A DNA stretch of 64,000 nt from Sphingopyxis sp. YR583 (GCF_900108295.1 NZ_FNWK01000001.1:2533851-2597850), one strand, 5' to 3'; shown: positions 8,984 through 20,923, counted from the first letter of the stretch. Notes: generated by a model from the sequence alone, not told the origin. Numbers and translations are program-made.

Positions 8984-9004
8984 TATTGACATTGTTTCGC
9001 AATA
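8984..9004. promoter_or_regulatory. Fur-like operator candidate in front of the TonB receptor
   Basis: A 21-base imperfect dyad with outer arms TATTG and CAATA, 41 bases before the receptor ATG. Six of nine pairs are complementary. An AT-rich dyad of this length in an otherwise GC-rich region, just before a TonB-dependent receptor, is what a Fur-type iron operator looks like in alphaproteobacteria. The regulator is not identified. Confidence 0.4.
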
Positions 9005-9045
9005 GCGATTAAGACGCCCCGAACATTCAACTTGCGGGGGCATAA

Positions 9046-11106
9046 ATGACAATTCGCACGACGATCCTGACCAGCACCGCAGCGATGCTCTCGCTCGCAA
9101 GTCACGCCGCCTATGCACAGGAAGGTGAAGGCGAGTTCGTCGGCGATATCGTCGTCGTCGGCGCCCTGACGGACGTGGAGATCGATCGTAAGGAGATCGA
9201 GGTCACGCAGGCGAACGATCTCGTCGATCTGTTCCGCAATGTCCCGTCGGTATCGGTCGGCGGCGGCGTTGGGCTTGCCCAGAAAATCTATGTCCGCGGG
9301 CTTGAGGATTCTCTGCTCAACGTCACGATCGACGGCGCGCCGCAGCGCGGCACTTTGTTCCACCATATCGGACGCGTGACGATCGAGCCCGAAATCCTCG
9401 AAACCGTCGATGTGCAGGCGGGCCCGGGCGAGGCGACCGCGGGCTTCGGCGCGGTTGGCGGTGCGATCCGCTTCCGCACGCGCAACGCCGTCGACATGCT
9501 GCAGGACGGCCGCAACATTGGCGGCATCGCCAAGGCAGGCTGGTTCAGCAACGACGGATACAAGCTCAGCGGCACGGTCTATGGCCGCATTGCGGGCGAT
9601 ATCGGCATCCTCGCCTCCTACGTCCATGTGAACCGCGACCCGTACAAGGATGGCGACGGCGTGCGCCAGCTTGCGACCGGGGCCGAGCAGAATCTCGGCT
9701 TCGTCAAGGTCGGCGGCGAACTCGGCGGCGGCCACCGGATCACCGCCAGCTATGAACAGCGCCGCGAACGCGGCAGCTTCGGCCAGCGCCCGAACTGGCC
9801 GGTACTCGCGGGTGATCGCCTGTTCGACGCGAAGGGCAAGCGCCAGACCGCCATTTTGAACTATGGCTTCCAGGGCGACAGCGGCGTCGGCGTCGAGGCG
9901 ACGGGTTATTGGACGCGCACCAATTTCTCGCAGGATCGCTTCGACCGCTGGGGCCTCTATGGCGCCGAGATCGAAACCTACGGCTTCGACGTGCGTGCGA
10001 AGCTGGCCATTGCGAACCACGACATCACCGTCGGCGCCGAGCATCGCCGCGACGCGGTGACGAGCGAATATCTCGGCGCGCCCGCGATGTGGCAGCCTTG
10101 GGCATGGGATCCCAATATCGGCAGCTTCACCGAAAAGGGATCGCTGATGGGCGTTTACGTCCAGGATCACTGGCGCCTCGCCGACCCGCTGCTGATCAGC
10201 TTCGGCGCGCGTTACGATGCCTATGACCTCGATCAGAAAACCTATCGCACCGGCACCAAGAGCGACGGCCTCAGCTTCAATATCGGCGCCGAATTCGAAA
10301 TCGTCCCCGGTCTCAGCCTGAATGCCGGTTTCGCCGAGGCGTTCCGCGGCGAGGAAATCGGCGACGCCTTCACGCTCGAAAAGCGCCCGGGCCGCCTGTC
10401 GCTGTCGCCGACGCTGCGGCCCGAACGCGTCGACAATCTCGAGGGCGGCGTGAAATACGACCTCGGCGGCTTCACCGCGTCGGCGGTTTATTATGAAATG
10501 ACGATCAAGAATGTCATTCTCGACCAGCTCGGCCGCGATGCTTCGCAGCCTGCACAGGACGCGGTCTATTACGAGAATGTCGGCAAGTTCAAATCAAAGG
10601 GTGTCGAACTTCGCGCCGGATATCGCACCGGACCTTTCAGCATCGACGCCTATTACAACCATTATGATTCGCGCCTCAACGGCAACCGGATCGAGGGGTA
10701 TGAGCATATCGCGCTCGGCAACTCGATGGGCGATAACTGGGCGGTGACCGCCGGTTTCCAGCCGAGCGACTATTTCAACTTCCGCGCGGGGCTGACGCGC
10801 TATGAAGACCTCAATAATATCGAGGTGCTGTTCCGCGAAGTGCAACTCTATCCCGCCGACATTTCGGAAACGCAGTTCATCGACAAGCCCGGCTATACGA
10901 CCGTCGACCTGTTCGGTAGCTGGCGCCCGTTCGGCACCGACCGGCTCGAACTGCAGGCGGCGGTCTATAATCTGTTCGACAAGCGCTACATCGCGCACGC
11001 CAGCGTCGCCGATTACGGCCAGCTCGGATTGCCCGACTATGCAATCGTGTCGGGCCTCCCCGAACCGGGCCGCAACGTCCGCCTGACCGCGTCTATCCGC
11101 TTCTGA
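9046..11106 (+). CDS. TonB-dependent outer membrane receptor
   Basis: A 686-residue receptor. Signal peptide MTIRTTILTSTAAMLSLASHAAYA with likely cleavage before QEGEG; TonB-box-like GDIVVVGAL around residues 35-42; plug domain with KIYVRGLEDSLLNVTIDGAP and FGAVGGAIRFRTRNA; then a 22-strand barrel ending in SIRF, with the expected C-terminal Phe. It imports a ligand driven by TonB-ExbBD. The following PepSY gene overlaps its stop (TGATG), and a Fur-like dyad precedes it, so an iron chelate is the likely ligand, but I see no motif that fixes it. Confidence 0.93.
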   Translation: MTIRTTILTSTAAMLSLASHAAYAQEGEGEFVGDIVVVGALTDVEIDRKEIEVTQANDLVDLFRNVPSVSVGGGVGLAQKIYVRGLEDSLLNVTIDGAPQRGTLFHHIGRVTIEPEILETVDVQAGPGEATAGFGAVGGAIRFRTRNAVDMLQDGRNIGGIAKAGWFSNDGYKLSGTVYGRIAGDIGILASYVHVNRDPYKDGDGVRQLATGAEQNLGFVKVGGELGGGHRITASYEQRRERGSFGQRPNWPVLAGDRLFDAKGKRQTAILNYGFQGDSGVGVEATGYWTRTNFSQDRFDRWGLYGAEIETYGFDVRAKLAIANHDITVGAEHRRDAVTSEYLGAPAMWQPWAWDPNIGSFTEKGSLMGVYVQDHWRLADPLLISFGARYDAYDLDQKTYRTGTKSDGLSFNIGAEFEIVPGLSLNAGFAEAFRGEEIGDAFTLEKRPGRLSLSPTLRPERVDNLEGGVKYDLGGFTASAVYYEMTIKNVILDQLGRDASQPAQDAVYYENVGKFKSKGVELRAGYRTGPFSIDAYYNHYDSRLNGNRIEGYEHIALGNSMGDNWAVTAGFQPSDYFNFRAGLTRYEDLNNIEVLFREVQLYPADISETQFIDKPGYTTVDLFGSWRPFGTDRLELQAAVYNLFDKRYIAHASVADYGQLGLPDYAIVSGLPEPGRNVRLTASIRF

Positions 11107-12233
11107 TGGCCGGCGCGGCTGTCCGTCGGCGGCCGCGCCACGCCCTCAAGCTGTGGCATCGCTGGTTCGGGCTGATCGCCGCGCTGTGGCTGGCCTTGCT
11201 GGCCGCGACCGGCATCGCGGTCACCTTCTACGACGAGCTCGATAGCGCACTCAACGCCGACTGGCGGACGGTCCCCGCGTCGGACCGCGTCGCGCCCGTC
11301 GACCTTGCCATAAAGGCGGCCGAGCGCGCGTTGCCGGGTTTCGCGCCAAACATGATCGAAATGCCGGGCCATGCCGGCGACAGCCTGTGGATGATGGGCC
11401 GCGCGCCCATCGACGGCGCACCGCGCCCGATACAGGTCTTTGCCGATCCACGCGACGGATCGATCCTCGGCTGGCGCGAAAGCGGCGCGATCAAGTTCGA
11501 CCGGCGGCACGTGATGGACATCATTTATGGCCTCCATATCGACCTGCTCGCGGGACCGTGGATGATGTGGTTTTTCGGGCTCGTCTCGCTGCTGTGGGTG
11601 ATCGACCATGGCGTCGCGGTCGCGCTCTCCTTTCCCAAAGGCATGCACTGGCTGCGCGCCTTTCGCACCGGCGGGCGCCCCGGCAGCCTGAAGCGCCTGT
11701 TCGATTCGCACCGTGCATGGGGGCTCTGGTTCCTGCCGGTGACGCTGGTGCTCGCCGTTACCGGCGTCACGCTCGCCTGGCCCGACGACAGCCGCGAAGC
11801 GGTTGCGCTCGTCTCGCCGATCACCGGGCGCCTGCATGAAGGCATGGCCGATATTCCCGAAACCGCTCCGGCAATCGATGTCGACGCCGCGATTGCGCGT
11901 GTCGTCGGCAAAAGCGGGGAGCCCGTTCACAGCGTCCGCATCTTCCCCGATCATGGCGTCTATGCCGTGCGCACCTTCGATACCCGTGACCGCGACGATC
12001 AGGGACGGCTCTGGCATTATGTCGCGATGAACGACGGCCGGATCGTCGGTACACGGCACGATAACGGCACGACGGCGGGCGACGCGTTTTTTGCATGGCA
12101 GTATCCGCTCCACTCGGGAAAGGCATTTGGCCTTGCCGGTCGGTTGCTGGTGTTTGCGGGTGGCGTCGTGACGCTCTGGCTCTGCCTCAGCGGAATCAGG
12201 CTTTGGCTCCGCCGCCGGCGCCAGCTCGTCTGA
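11106..12233 (+). CDS. PepSY-associated TM protein (putative ferric reductase partner)
   Basis: A 375-residue inner membrane protein of the PepSY_TM type: opening HRWFGLIAALWLALLAATGIA, then a periplasmic region, GLHIDLLAGPWMMWFFGLVSLLWVIDHG, LWFLPVTLVLAVTGVTLAWP, and a final helix LVFAGGVVTLWLCLSGIRLWLRRRR; four membrane segments in all. Genes of this family directly after TonB receptors are thought to reduce or release metal from imported siderophores. The ATG shares a base with the receptor stop, so the two are translationally coupled. The gene is preceded by no other signal. Confidence 0.88.
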   Translation: MAGAAVRRRPRHALKLWHRWFGLIAALWLALLAATGIAVTFYDELDSALNADWRTVPASDRVAPVDLAIKAAERALPGFAPNMIEMPGHAGDSLWMMGRAPIDGAPRPIQVFADPRDGSILGWRESGAIKFDRRHVMDIIYGLHIDLLAGPWMMWFFGLVSLLWVIDHGVAVALSFPKGMHWLRAFRTGGRPGSLKRLFDSHRAWGLWFLPVTLVLAVTGVTLAWPDDSREAVALVSPITGRLHEGMADIPETAPAIDVDAAIARVVGKSGEPVHSVRIFPDHGVYAVRTFDTRDRDDQGRLWHYVAMNDGRIVGTRHDNGTTAGDAFFAWQYPLHSGKAFGLAGRLLVFAGGVVTLWLCLSGIRLWLRRRRQLV

Positions 12234-12264
12234 AACCGCTCGCGTCGGCCGCGCACTTGCGTTT

Positions 12265-12972
12265 ATGATCGGCGCCATGCTGACCCTTATCGCCGCGCTC
12301 GCGCTTGCCGCCCAATCGACCCCCGTCCCTCCGCAGGCGACGCAATTGCCGCCCGCGACGCTGCCGCCGGTGCCCGCGCCCGTTACCCCGGTGATCGAGG
12401 CCGATACGCGGCCCTATGTCGCGCTCGTCACCGACATGGGCACCATCACCGTGCGGATCGAGAACAAGCGCGCGCCGGTCACCGCCGGGAATTTCCTTCG
12501 CTATGTCGACGCCAAGCGGATGGACGGCTTCAAATTCTATCGCTCGACGAAAAGCTGGGGCCCGGCAAACCAGCTGATCCAGGCTGGCAATCGCGGCGAC
12601 GCGCGCAAAAATTTCCCTCCGATCGCGCACGAGCCGACGAAAACCACCGGCCTGACGAATTGCAAGGGCGCGCTGTCGATGGCGCGGCTCAATCCCGGCG
12701 ACGCCACGACCGATTTTTTCCTGCTCCTTTCCGACATCAAGGGCTTCGACAGCGATGCGCCGGGTGGCGACGGCGTCGGCTTCGCGGTGTTCGGCGAAAT
12801 CGTTGCCGGCGCCGACATCGCCGAGGCGATCTTCAATGCCCCTATCTCGCCGACCGCGGGCGAAGGGGTGATGGTCGGTCAGATGCTCGACCCGCAAGTG
12901 ACGATCAAGACTGCGCGCCGCGTGCCCGCGCCGGCCGGCGCTCCGCAAGGCTGTGTCGTCAAGACGCCGTAA
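12265..12972 (+). CDS. Cyclophilin-type peptidylprolyl isomerase, exported
   Basis: A 235-residue protein with a short signal peptide (MIGAMLTLIAALALAAQ), a Pro-rich linker (about 17-45), then a cyclophilin domain: VTDMGTITVRIENKRAPVTAGNFLRYVD, DGFKFYR, ARLNPGDATTDFFLLLSD and VFGEIVAGADI. The middle is typical of divergent alphaproteobacterial periplasmic cyclophilins; cis-trans isomerisation of proline in envelope proteins is the inferred role. It lies next to bamD, which fits an envelope-folding context, but the two are not overlapping. Confidence 0.9.
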   Translation: MIGAMLTLIAALALAAQSTPVPPQATQLPPATLPPVPAPVTPVIEADTRPYVALVTDMGTITVRIENKRAPVTAGNFLRYVDAKRMDGFKFYRSTKSWGPANQLIQAGNRGDARKNFPPIAHEPTKTTGLTNCKGALSMARLNPGDATTDFFLLLSDIKGFDSDAPGGDGVGFAVFGEIVAGADIAEAIFNAPISPTAGEGVMVGQMLDPQVTIKTARRVPAPAGAPQGCVVKTP

Positions 12973-13033
12973 AGCTCAGCCGGACCCCCATCATTTATTT
13001 TGCGTTCATCCGCGCTGTGTCTATACCGCGCGC

Positions 13034-13828
13034 ATGACTCACAAGACCCCTTCGCGCGCGACCATGCGCCTGCTCGCCGCCGCATTCGTGATTACGCCCA
13101 TGCTGGCGGCCTGTGCCGGAGGCGGCGGGGTCAAGAAGGATACGCGCTACGTCGCGCGCGACGTTAACACGCTGTACCGCGCGGCACAGGACCGGCTCGA
13201 GCGCCGCCAGTACGGGCTTGCCGCCGCGCTGTTCGACGAGGTCGAGCGCCAGCACCCCTATTCGCCCTGGGCGCGCCGCGCGCAGCTGATGAGCTCGTTC
13301 AGCTATTATATGGACCGCGAATATACCCCGGCGATCGAGGCCGCGCAGCGCTTTCTCGCGATTCACCCGGGCAACAAGGACGCGCCCTACGCCTATTATC
13401 TGATCGGGCTCAGCTATTATGAGCAGATCAGCGACGTCACCCGCGACCAGAAGATCACGCAGCAGGCGTCGAACGCGCTCGGCGAAGTGATCCGCCGCTA
13501 TCCCGACAGCCGCTACGCGGCCGATGCGCGCCTGAAGGTCGATCTGGTGCAGGATCATCTTGCCGGCAAGGAAATGGAAATCGGCCGTTTCTATCAGCGC
13601 AGCTCGAACTGGCTCGCCGCATCGATCCGTTTCCGCGAGGTCATCGACAAATATCAGACGACCAGCCACGCACCCGAGGCGCTCTATCGCCTGACCGAAT
13701 GCTATCTGTCGCTCGGCATCCCCGCCGAGGCGAAGAAGTCGGCCGCGGTGCTCGGTGCCAACTATCCGGGCAACGAATGGTATCAGCGCGCCTACAAGCT
13801 GATGCAGAAGAACGCGCCGAGCGCATAG
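13034..13828 (+). CDS. bamD: Outer membrane protein assembly factor BamD
   Basis: A 264-residue lipoprotein with lipobox LAAC (Cys27) followed by TPR-like repeats: LYRAAQDRLERRQYGLAAAL, YYMDREYTPAIEAAQRFL, YAYYLIGLSYYEQI and PEALYRLTECYLSLG. BamD is the essential lipoprotein partner of BamA in beta-barrel insertion. ATG 13034 was chosen because it places the signal peptide at the N terminus; the open frame from 12953 overlaps the PPIase gene. recN follows, an arrangement common in alphaproteobacteria. Confidence 0.95.
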   Translation: MTHKTPSRATMRLLAAAFVITPMLAACAGGGGVKKDTRYVARDVNTLYRAAQDRLERRQYGLAAALFDEVERQHPYSPWARRAQLMSSFSYYMDREYTPAIEAAQRFLAIHPGNKDAPYAYYLIGLSYYEQISDVTRDQKITQQASNALGEVIRRYPDSRYAADARLKVDLVQDHLAGKEMEIGRFYQRSSNWLAASIRFREVIDKYQTTSHAPEALYRLTECYLSLGIPAEAKKSAAVLGANYPGNEWYQRAYKLMQKNAPSA

Positions 13829-13860
13829 ATTCTGCCTTTGTTCTGCGGTATGGGCAGGGC

Positions 13861-15531
13861 ATGCTGACGGCGCTTTCCATCGCCAACATCGTTCTGATCG
13901 AACGGCTCGATCTCGATTTCGAGGCCGGGCTGGGCGTGCTGACGGGCGAGACGGGCGCGGGTAAATCGATCCTGCTCGACGCGCTGGGCCTCGCGCTCGG
14001 CGCGCGCGCCGACAACGCGCTCGTGCGGCGGGGGAGCGACAAGGCGCAGGTGACGGCGAGCTTCGTCGCGCCCGCCTCCGGCACCGCGCTCGCCGCGCTG
14101 CTCGCCGAAAATGAAATTGCGATGGAAGGCGGAGAGCCCCTGCTGATCCGCCGCACACTGAAGGCCGATGGCGGCAGCCGCGCCTATTTGAACGACCAGC
14201 CCTGTTCGGCGGCGCTGCTGCGCGAGGTCGGCAGCCATCTCGTCGAAATTCACGGCCAGCACGACGACCGGGGCCTGCTCGCGCCCGCCGGGCATCGCGC
14301 GCTGCTCGACGCCTATGCCCGCGCCGATACGCGCGGTGTCGCCGCCGCCCACGCCGCATGGCGCAGCGCCGAGGACAGGCTTTCCGCCGCGCGCATGGCG
14401 ATTTCAGAGGCGGAACGCGATCGCGAATGGCTCGAACATTGCGTCGCCGAATTGCAGGCGCTGGCGCCGCAACCCGGCGAGGACGCCGAACTCTCCGAAG
14501 CGCGCGCGGCGATGCAAAAGGGTGAAAAGGTCGCCGGCGACCTTGGCGCGATCATGGAGGCGTTCGAGGGCAGCGACAGCGGGCCCGCACAGCTTCGCGG
14601 CGCTGCGCGGCGGCTCGACCGGCTTGCGGGCGATCATCCCTTGCTCGCCGAGGCGCTGGCCGCGCTCGACCGCGCGATCATCGAGGCGGACGAGGCCGAG
14701 ACGAAGCTGCACGAAGCCGCGCGCGCGATGGAATATGATCCCGAACGGCTCGAGGCGACCGAAACGCGGCTGTTCGAACTCCGCGCGATGGCACGCAAAC
14801 ATAACGTCCAGCCCGACGAGCTCGCCGAACTGACCGGCACGCTCGCCGCGCGGCTCGATGCGATCGAGGGCGGCAGCGCGGGGCTCGCGAAGCTCGAAAC
14901 CGCAGTCGCCGAAACCGCTGCGGCCTACACCCACGCGGCGACCGCGCTCTCGGATCAGCGCAGCAAGGCAGCAACGCGCCTCGACGCCGCGGTCGCGGGC
15001 GAACTCGTGCCGTTGAAGCTCGATGCCGCGCGCTTCCAGACGCTCGTCGAGCGCCTCCCCGCCGAGCGCTGGGGCCCGGAAGGCATGGACCGCGTCGAGT
15101 TTCTTATCTCGACCAACCCCGGCGCACCCTTTGCGCCGCTCGCCAAGATCGCGTCGGGCGGCGAACTCTCGCGTTTCATTCTCGCGCTGAAAGTCGCGCT
15201 CGCCGAAGAGGGCGGCGCCGACACGATCATCTTCGACGAAATCGACCGCGGCGTCGGCGGTGCGGTCGCGAGTGCGATCGGCGAACGGCTGGCAAGGCTG
15301 GCGGGAGCGGGCAAGCAATTGCTCGCGGTGACGCACAGCCCGCAGGTCGCGGCGAAAGGCGCCGCGCATTTCATCATCGCCAAGTCGAGCGAAGACACGG
15401 TGACGCGGACCAGCGTCCATCAGCTTGACGAAGCGGGCCGCCGCGAAGAAATCGCGCGCATGCTCTCGGGCGCCGAAGTGACCGCCGAGGCGCGAGCACA
15501 GGCCGAAAGGCTGCTGGAAACGGCGGAATGA
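13861..15531 (+). CDS. recN: DNA repair protein RecN
   Basis: A 556-residue SMC-like ATPase for double-strand-break repair. Walker A is GETGAGKS (residues 29-36), the middle is a long helical coiled coil (about 170-370), and the C-terminal head has the signature SGGELSRFILALKVAL and Walker B TIIFDEIDRGVGG. ATG 13861 gives the family start MLTALSIANIVLIERL. It follows bamD by 32 bases and its stop overlaps the next ATG by 4 bases. Confidence 0.96.
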   Translation: MLTALSIANIVLIERLDLDFEAGLGVLTGETGAGKSILLDALGLALGARADNALVRRGSDKAQVTASFVAPASGTALAALLAENEIAMEGGEPLLIRRTLKADGGSRAYLNDQPCSAALLREVGSHLVEIHGQHDDRGLLAPAGHRALLDAYARADTRGVAAAHAAWRSAEDRLSAARMAISEAERDREWLEHCVAELQALAPQPGEDAELSEARAAMQKGEKVAGDLGAIMEAFEGSDSGPAQLRGAARRLDRLAGDHPLLAEALAALDRAIIEADEAETKLHEAARAMEYDPERLEATETRLFELRAMARKHNVQPDELAELTGTLAARLDAIEGGSAGLAKLETAVAETAAAYTHAATALSDQRSKAATRLDAAVAGELVPLKLDAARFQTLVERLPAERWGPEGMDRVEFLISTNPGAPFAPLAKIASGGELSRFILALKVALAEEGGADTIIFDEIDRGVGGAVASAIGERLARLAGAGKQLLAVTHSPQVAAKGAAHFIIAKSSEDTVTRTSVHQLDEAGRREEIARMLSGAEVTAEARAQAERLLETAE

Positions 15532-16211
15532 CCGCATCGCATCCGCTCGATCGTCCGGTCTGGACCATGCTCACCGGCCGGCAAGCGCATCTGGCCGAGG
15601 GCGATGGCCAGGCGGTACGGATCGATCGCGGTTATGGCGTCTTCGGCGCGGCTGCCGACACCGACGCTGAAGCACAGGCTGCGCTTGCCGCCCTCGTTCC
15701 GGATACCGACGAAATCTGGATCGTCGAGCCCGAGCCCTGGCCGCTGCCCCCCGGAACGCGCGAAGTGAAACGTGCGGTGCTCGCCCAGATGGTCGCCGAA
15801 GGAGCGCCGCCGCCGCGTGCCGGCGAACCCGCAATCGTCCCGCTGGGCGACGATGACGCCGCCGAAATGGCCTCGCTCGCCGACCATGCGAAGCCCGGGC
15901 CCTGGGGCACGAAGACGCATCGTTACGGCCCCTTCTTCGGCATCCGTGAACATGGCCGCCTGCTCGCGATGGCGGGGCAGCGCATTCTCGTGCCCGGCAT
16001 GGCGGAGGTCAGCGGCGTCGCAACATGGGAGGATTGCCGCGGACGCGGGCTCGCGCGGACGCTGATCGGGCATGTCATGCGCCAGATGGTCGCGCGCGGC
16101 GAAACACCCTTTCTGCACAGCTATGCCGACAATGCCGGCGCGATTGCGCTCTATGAATCGCTCGGTTTCCGCATTCGCCGGGAGGTGCATGTGCTGGCGA
16201 TCGCGAAATGA
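15528..16211 (+). CDS. GNAT family N-acetyltransferase
   Basis: A 227-residue protein whose C-terminal half (about 100-225) is a GNAT domain: MAEVSGVATWEDCRGRGLARTLIGHVM contains the acetyl-CoA loop RGRGLA, and ADNAGAIALYESLGFRIRREV is the closing GNAT element. The N-terminal 90 residues are a separate region seen in FR47-like acetyltransferases. Substrate unknown. ATGA overlap with recN implies cotranslation. Confidence 0.85.
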   Translation: MTASHPLDRPVWTMLTGRQAHLAEGDGQAVRIDRGYGVFGAAADTDAEAQAALAALVPDTDEIWIVEPEPWPLPPGTREVKRAVLAQMVAEGAPPPRAGEPAIVPLGDDDAAEMASLADHAKPGPWGTKTHRYGPFFGIREHGRLLAMAGQRILVPGMAEVSGVATWEDCRGRGLARTLIGHVMRQMVARGETPFLHSYADNAGAIALYESLGFRIRREVHVLAIAK

Positions 16212-16531
16212 TGGACCGATGTGATCAGCTCGCCGCGCTGGCGGCGTTGCTCGCGGGGTGCGGTATGCCGCCGATGTTCAGCGTGGCTATCGACGAGCCC
16301 ATTATTGATGGCCGGATCACCCTCAACGGCGGTTCCGCCAAGTTGATGAAGAATCTCGATGGCGCCTATTGGGCGAAGTGGCGAGAAAAAGCGGCAGAGG
16401 GCGAGTTGATGGTGGTCTTCGCCGATGGAAAAAGAGCATCGTGCAAAATGGCATATACGCCCGGCAATAGTCCACAGCGCCAAGCATTCACTATCCGCAA
16501 TCGCAAATGTGCACGGTTGCCGGATGGATGA
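16208..16531 (+). CDS. Small putative lipoprotein
   Basis: A 107-residue protein starting at an ATG that overlaps the GNAT stop by 4 bases. The N terminus MMDRCDQLAALAALLAGC ends in a lipobox (LAGC, Cys18), so it is probably a lipoprotein, with a short hydrophobic core. The rest is polar with a Cys near each end (SCKM, RKCAR). Base composition is slightly more AT-rich than its neighbours in the second half. No family recognised. Confidence 0.5.
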   Translation: MMDRCDQLAALAALLAGCGMPPMFSVAIDEPIIDGRITLNGGSAKLMKNLDGAYWAKWREKAAEGELMVVFADGKRASCKMAYTPGNSPQRQAFTIRNRKCARLPDG

Positions 16532-16542
16532 GGAGCATCGGC

Positions 16543-19124
<2,582 letters not shown>

Positions 19125-19138
19125 ACAATAGCACGCTC

Positions 19139-19209
19139 GTCACCCCGGACTTGATCCGGGGTCCATGGCGCCGGTGCCGTAATGGATGCCGGATCAAGTC
19201 CGGCATGAC
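19139..19209. repeat. Palindromic repeat downstream of ligA (second sequence type)
   Basis: Inverted repeat with 28-base arms (19139-19166 and 19182-19209, four mismatches). The arms begin GTCACCCCGGACTTGATCCG, so they share the outer GTCA-CCCCGG frame with the truB repeat but have a different core (GACTTGATC instead of GCGAAGGC). It may also act as a bidirectional hairpin after ligA. Confidence 0.85.
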
Positions 19210-19285
19210 GAAGACGAAATTCCGGTGATATAGAGCCGTGCGCGCCATCACGGACGGCGCGGCGGAAATGCTGTGAGGGGACTAC

Positions 19286-20455
19286 ATGGCAAAGCGTGAT
19301 TATCTTCAGAATCTGATGCGCGATCTCGAATCGCATACCGAGGTGCGGCGGTTCGGCAGCGGATGGCTTTCGGGCTTTTTCGGGCTGCTCTTTGCAATCG
19401 CCGGCTTCTTCATGGTGATCGCGCTGCGCTTCCCCGACTGGTTCGCGACCCCCGAGCTCGAAATCCTCAAGGATTGGGGCGGCTTTCGCGGCGTCGTTCA
19501 CGCCACGTTGCTCGTCAGCTACGGCCTCTCCTTGCTCAGCCTGCTGCTGCGCCCGCGCAAGGTGCTCGGCCTCACCGCGCTGATGATCGGGCTTGCCGCG
19601 ATCCTTGTCGGTGGCTCGAACGTCCAGCCGCAGGAAACGCGCGACTGGGGCATTTTCTTCGGGCTCGACTTTTTCGTCGTGAACCTGCTGGTCACCGGCT
19701 TCATGTTCGCGCCCTTGGAGCGCGCCTTCCCGCACCGCCGGACGCAGCGCCTGTTCCGCACCGAATGGCGCGAGGATCTTTTCTATTATCTCGTCAGCAC
19801 GATGTTCGTGCAGGTGCTGGGCTTCCTCGCGCTCGCACCCTCGACGATCATCAACGAGAATACGAGCAATTGGGAGGCGTTTCGCGCCACCGTCGCGTCG
19901 CTGCCGTGGATCGTGCAATTCCTGATCGTCGTCGTGGCATCGGATCTGGCGCAATATTTCTTCCACCGCACCTTCCACCGCTACCCCTTCCTCTGGGGCT
20001 TCCACGCGGTGCACCACAGCGCGAAATCGATGGACTGGCTCGCGGGATCGCGGATGCATTTCGTCGAAATCATCCTGCTCCGCTCGATCACCTCGCTGCC
20101 GCTGTTCACGCTCGGCTTCGCGCCGTCGGTGATGCAGGCCTATATCGGCTTCGTCTATGTGTGGTCGTCGCTGCTCCACGCCAATGTCGGCGGCAATTTC
20201 AACCGGCTCGGCCACTGGATCGCGACGCCGCGCTTCCACCACTGGCATCATGGGCTCGAGCGTGAGGCGTTCGACGTCAATTTCGCGATCCATTTCCCGT
20301 GGATCGACAAGCTCTTCGGCACCTTCCATCTGCCCAAGGACCGCTGGCCCGAAAATTACGGCATCCCCGAGGATGTGCCGCGCAGCTATTGGGGCCAGTT
20401 CCTCTATCCGTGGACGCGCACGGGCAAGAAGACCGACGAGACGCCGGCCGAATAA
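19286..20455 (+). CDS. Sterol desaturase / fatty acid hydroxylase family membrane protein
   Basis: A 389-residue polytopic membrane protein with the diiron histidine motifs of the fatty acid hydroxylase superfamily: HRTFHR, HAVHHS and HHWHHG, in the second half. The first 200 residues hold several hydrophobic helices (GFFGLLFAIAGFFMVIAL, LLVSYGLSLLSLLLR, GLTALMIGLAAILVGG). The substrate cannot be inferred: sphingomonads use related enzymes on sphingolipid chains, sterols or ornithine lipids. It stands alone between the ligA palindrome and the DUF2946 gene. The ATG follows GGGGACT. Confidence 0.88.
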   Translation: MAKRDYLQNLMRDLESHTEVRRFGSGWLSGFFGLLFAIAGFFMVIALRFPDWFATPELEILKDWGGFRGVVHATLLVSYGLSLLSLLLRPRKVLGLTALMIGLAAILVGGSNVQPQETRDWGIFFGLDFFVVNLLVTGFMFAPLERAFPHRRTQRLFRTEWREDLFYYLVSTMFVQVLGFLALAPSTIINENTSNWEAFRATVASLPWIVQFLIVVVASDLAQYFFHRTFHRYPFLWGFHAVHHSAKSMDWLAGSRMHFVEIILLRSITSLPLFTLGFAPSVMQAYIGFVYVWSSLLHANVGGNFNRLGHWIATPRFHHWHHGLEREAFDVNFAIHFPWIDKLFGTFHLPKDRWPENYGIPEDVPRSYWGQFLYPWTRTGKKTDETPAE

Positions 20456-20518
20456 TTTGGGGTAGTAGGGCAATCTGTCCGCTTGCCAGCATCGGGCGCG
20501 CGCCATAAGGCGTGCAGC

Positions 20519-20923
20519 GTGAGCCTGCTCGCTGTCTTTCGCCGTCCCGGCATCCTGCTGCTCGTGCCGCTGCTCCTCGCGCTCGCCGCGCGGGTGCTCG
20601 TCGCACCGGGCTGGATGATCGAGAGCGATGCCGGCGGCTCGATCACCGTTCGCATCTGTTCGGACCCCGCCAACCCCGGCGGCACGATGACCATCGAGTT
20701 TGAAAAGACTGGCGAAAAGGCCGGCAGCCACGATGCGGGCGAGGCGCAGCAGCATTGCCCTTGGGGCGCGCTCGCCAATGCGCCGATCGTGCCCGACGTG
20801 CCCATCCTCGCCGCCGCGCCGACCGCGGTTGAACCCGTCCCCGTCGCGGTCCGTTCGCTCGGCTTTGCGCCGGGCATTGCGTCGCCGCTGCCGCCGAGTA
20901 CCGGACCACCCGCCTTCGCCTGA
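20519..20923 (+). CDS. DUF2946-like secreted protein
   Basis: A 134-residue protein starting at GTG 20519 (alternative: TTG 20483), with a signal-anchor (ILLLVPLLLALAARVLVAPGWM). The pattern APGWM, ICS, then HCPW fits the DUF2946 family, small Cys-containing periplasmic or membrane proteins that often precede TonB receptors thought to handle copper. The family link is from memory of the pattern. It stands 69 bases before the receptor gene and is probably cotranscribed with it. Cys and His residues (HDAGEAQQHC) would suit metal binding, but this is inference. Confidence 0.6.
   Translation: MSLLAVFRRPGILLLVPLLLALAARVLVAPGWMIESDAGGSITVRICSDPANPGGTMTIEFEKTGEKAGSHDAGEAQQHCPWGALANAPIVPDVPILAAAPTAVEPVPVAVRSLGFAPGIASPLPPSTGPPAFA

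Noticed and set aside
6021..9002. 993-codon minus-strand frame covering pnp and rpsO
   Set aside because: An antisense shadow caused by high GC third positions; the protein has repetitive Asp/Arg/Ala content and no domain, while pnp and rpsO are unmistakable.
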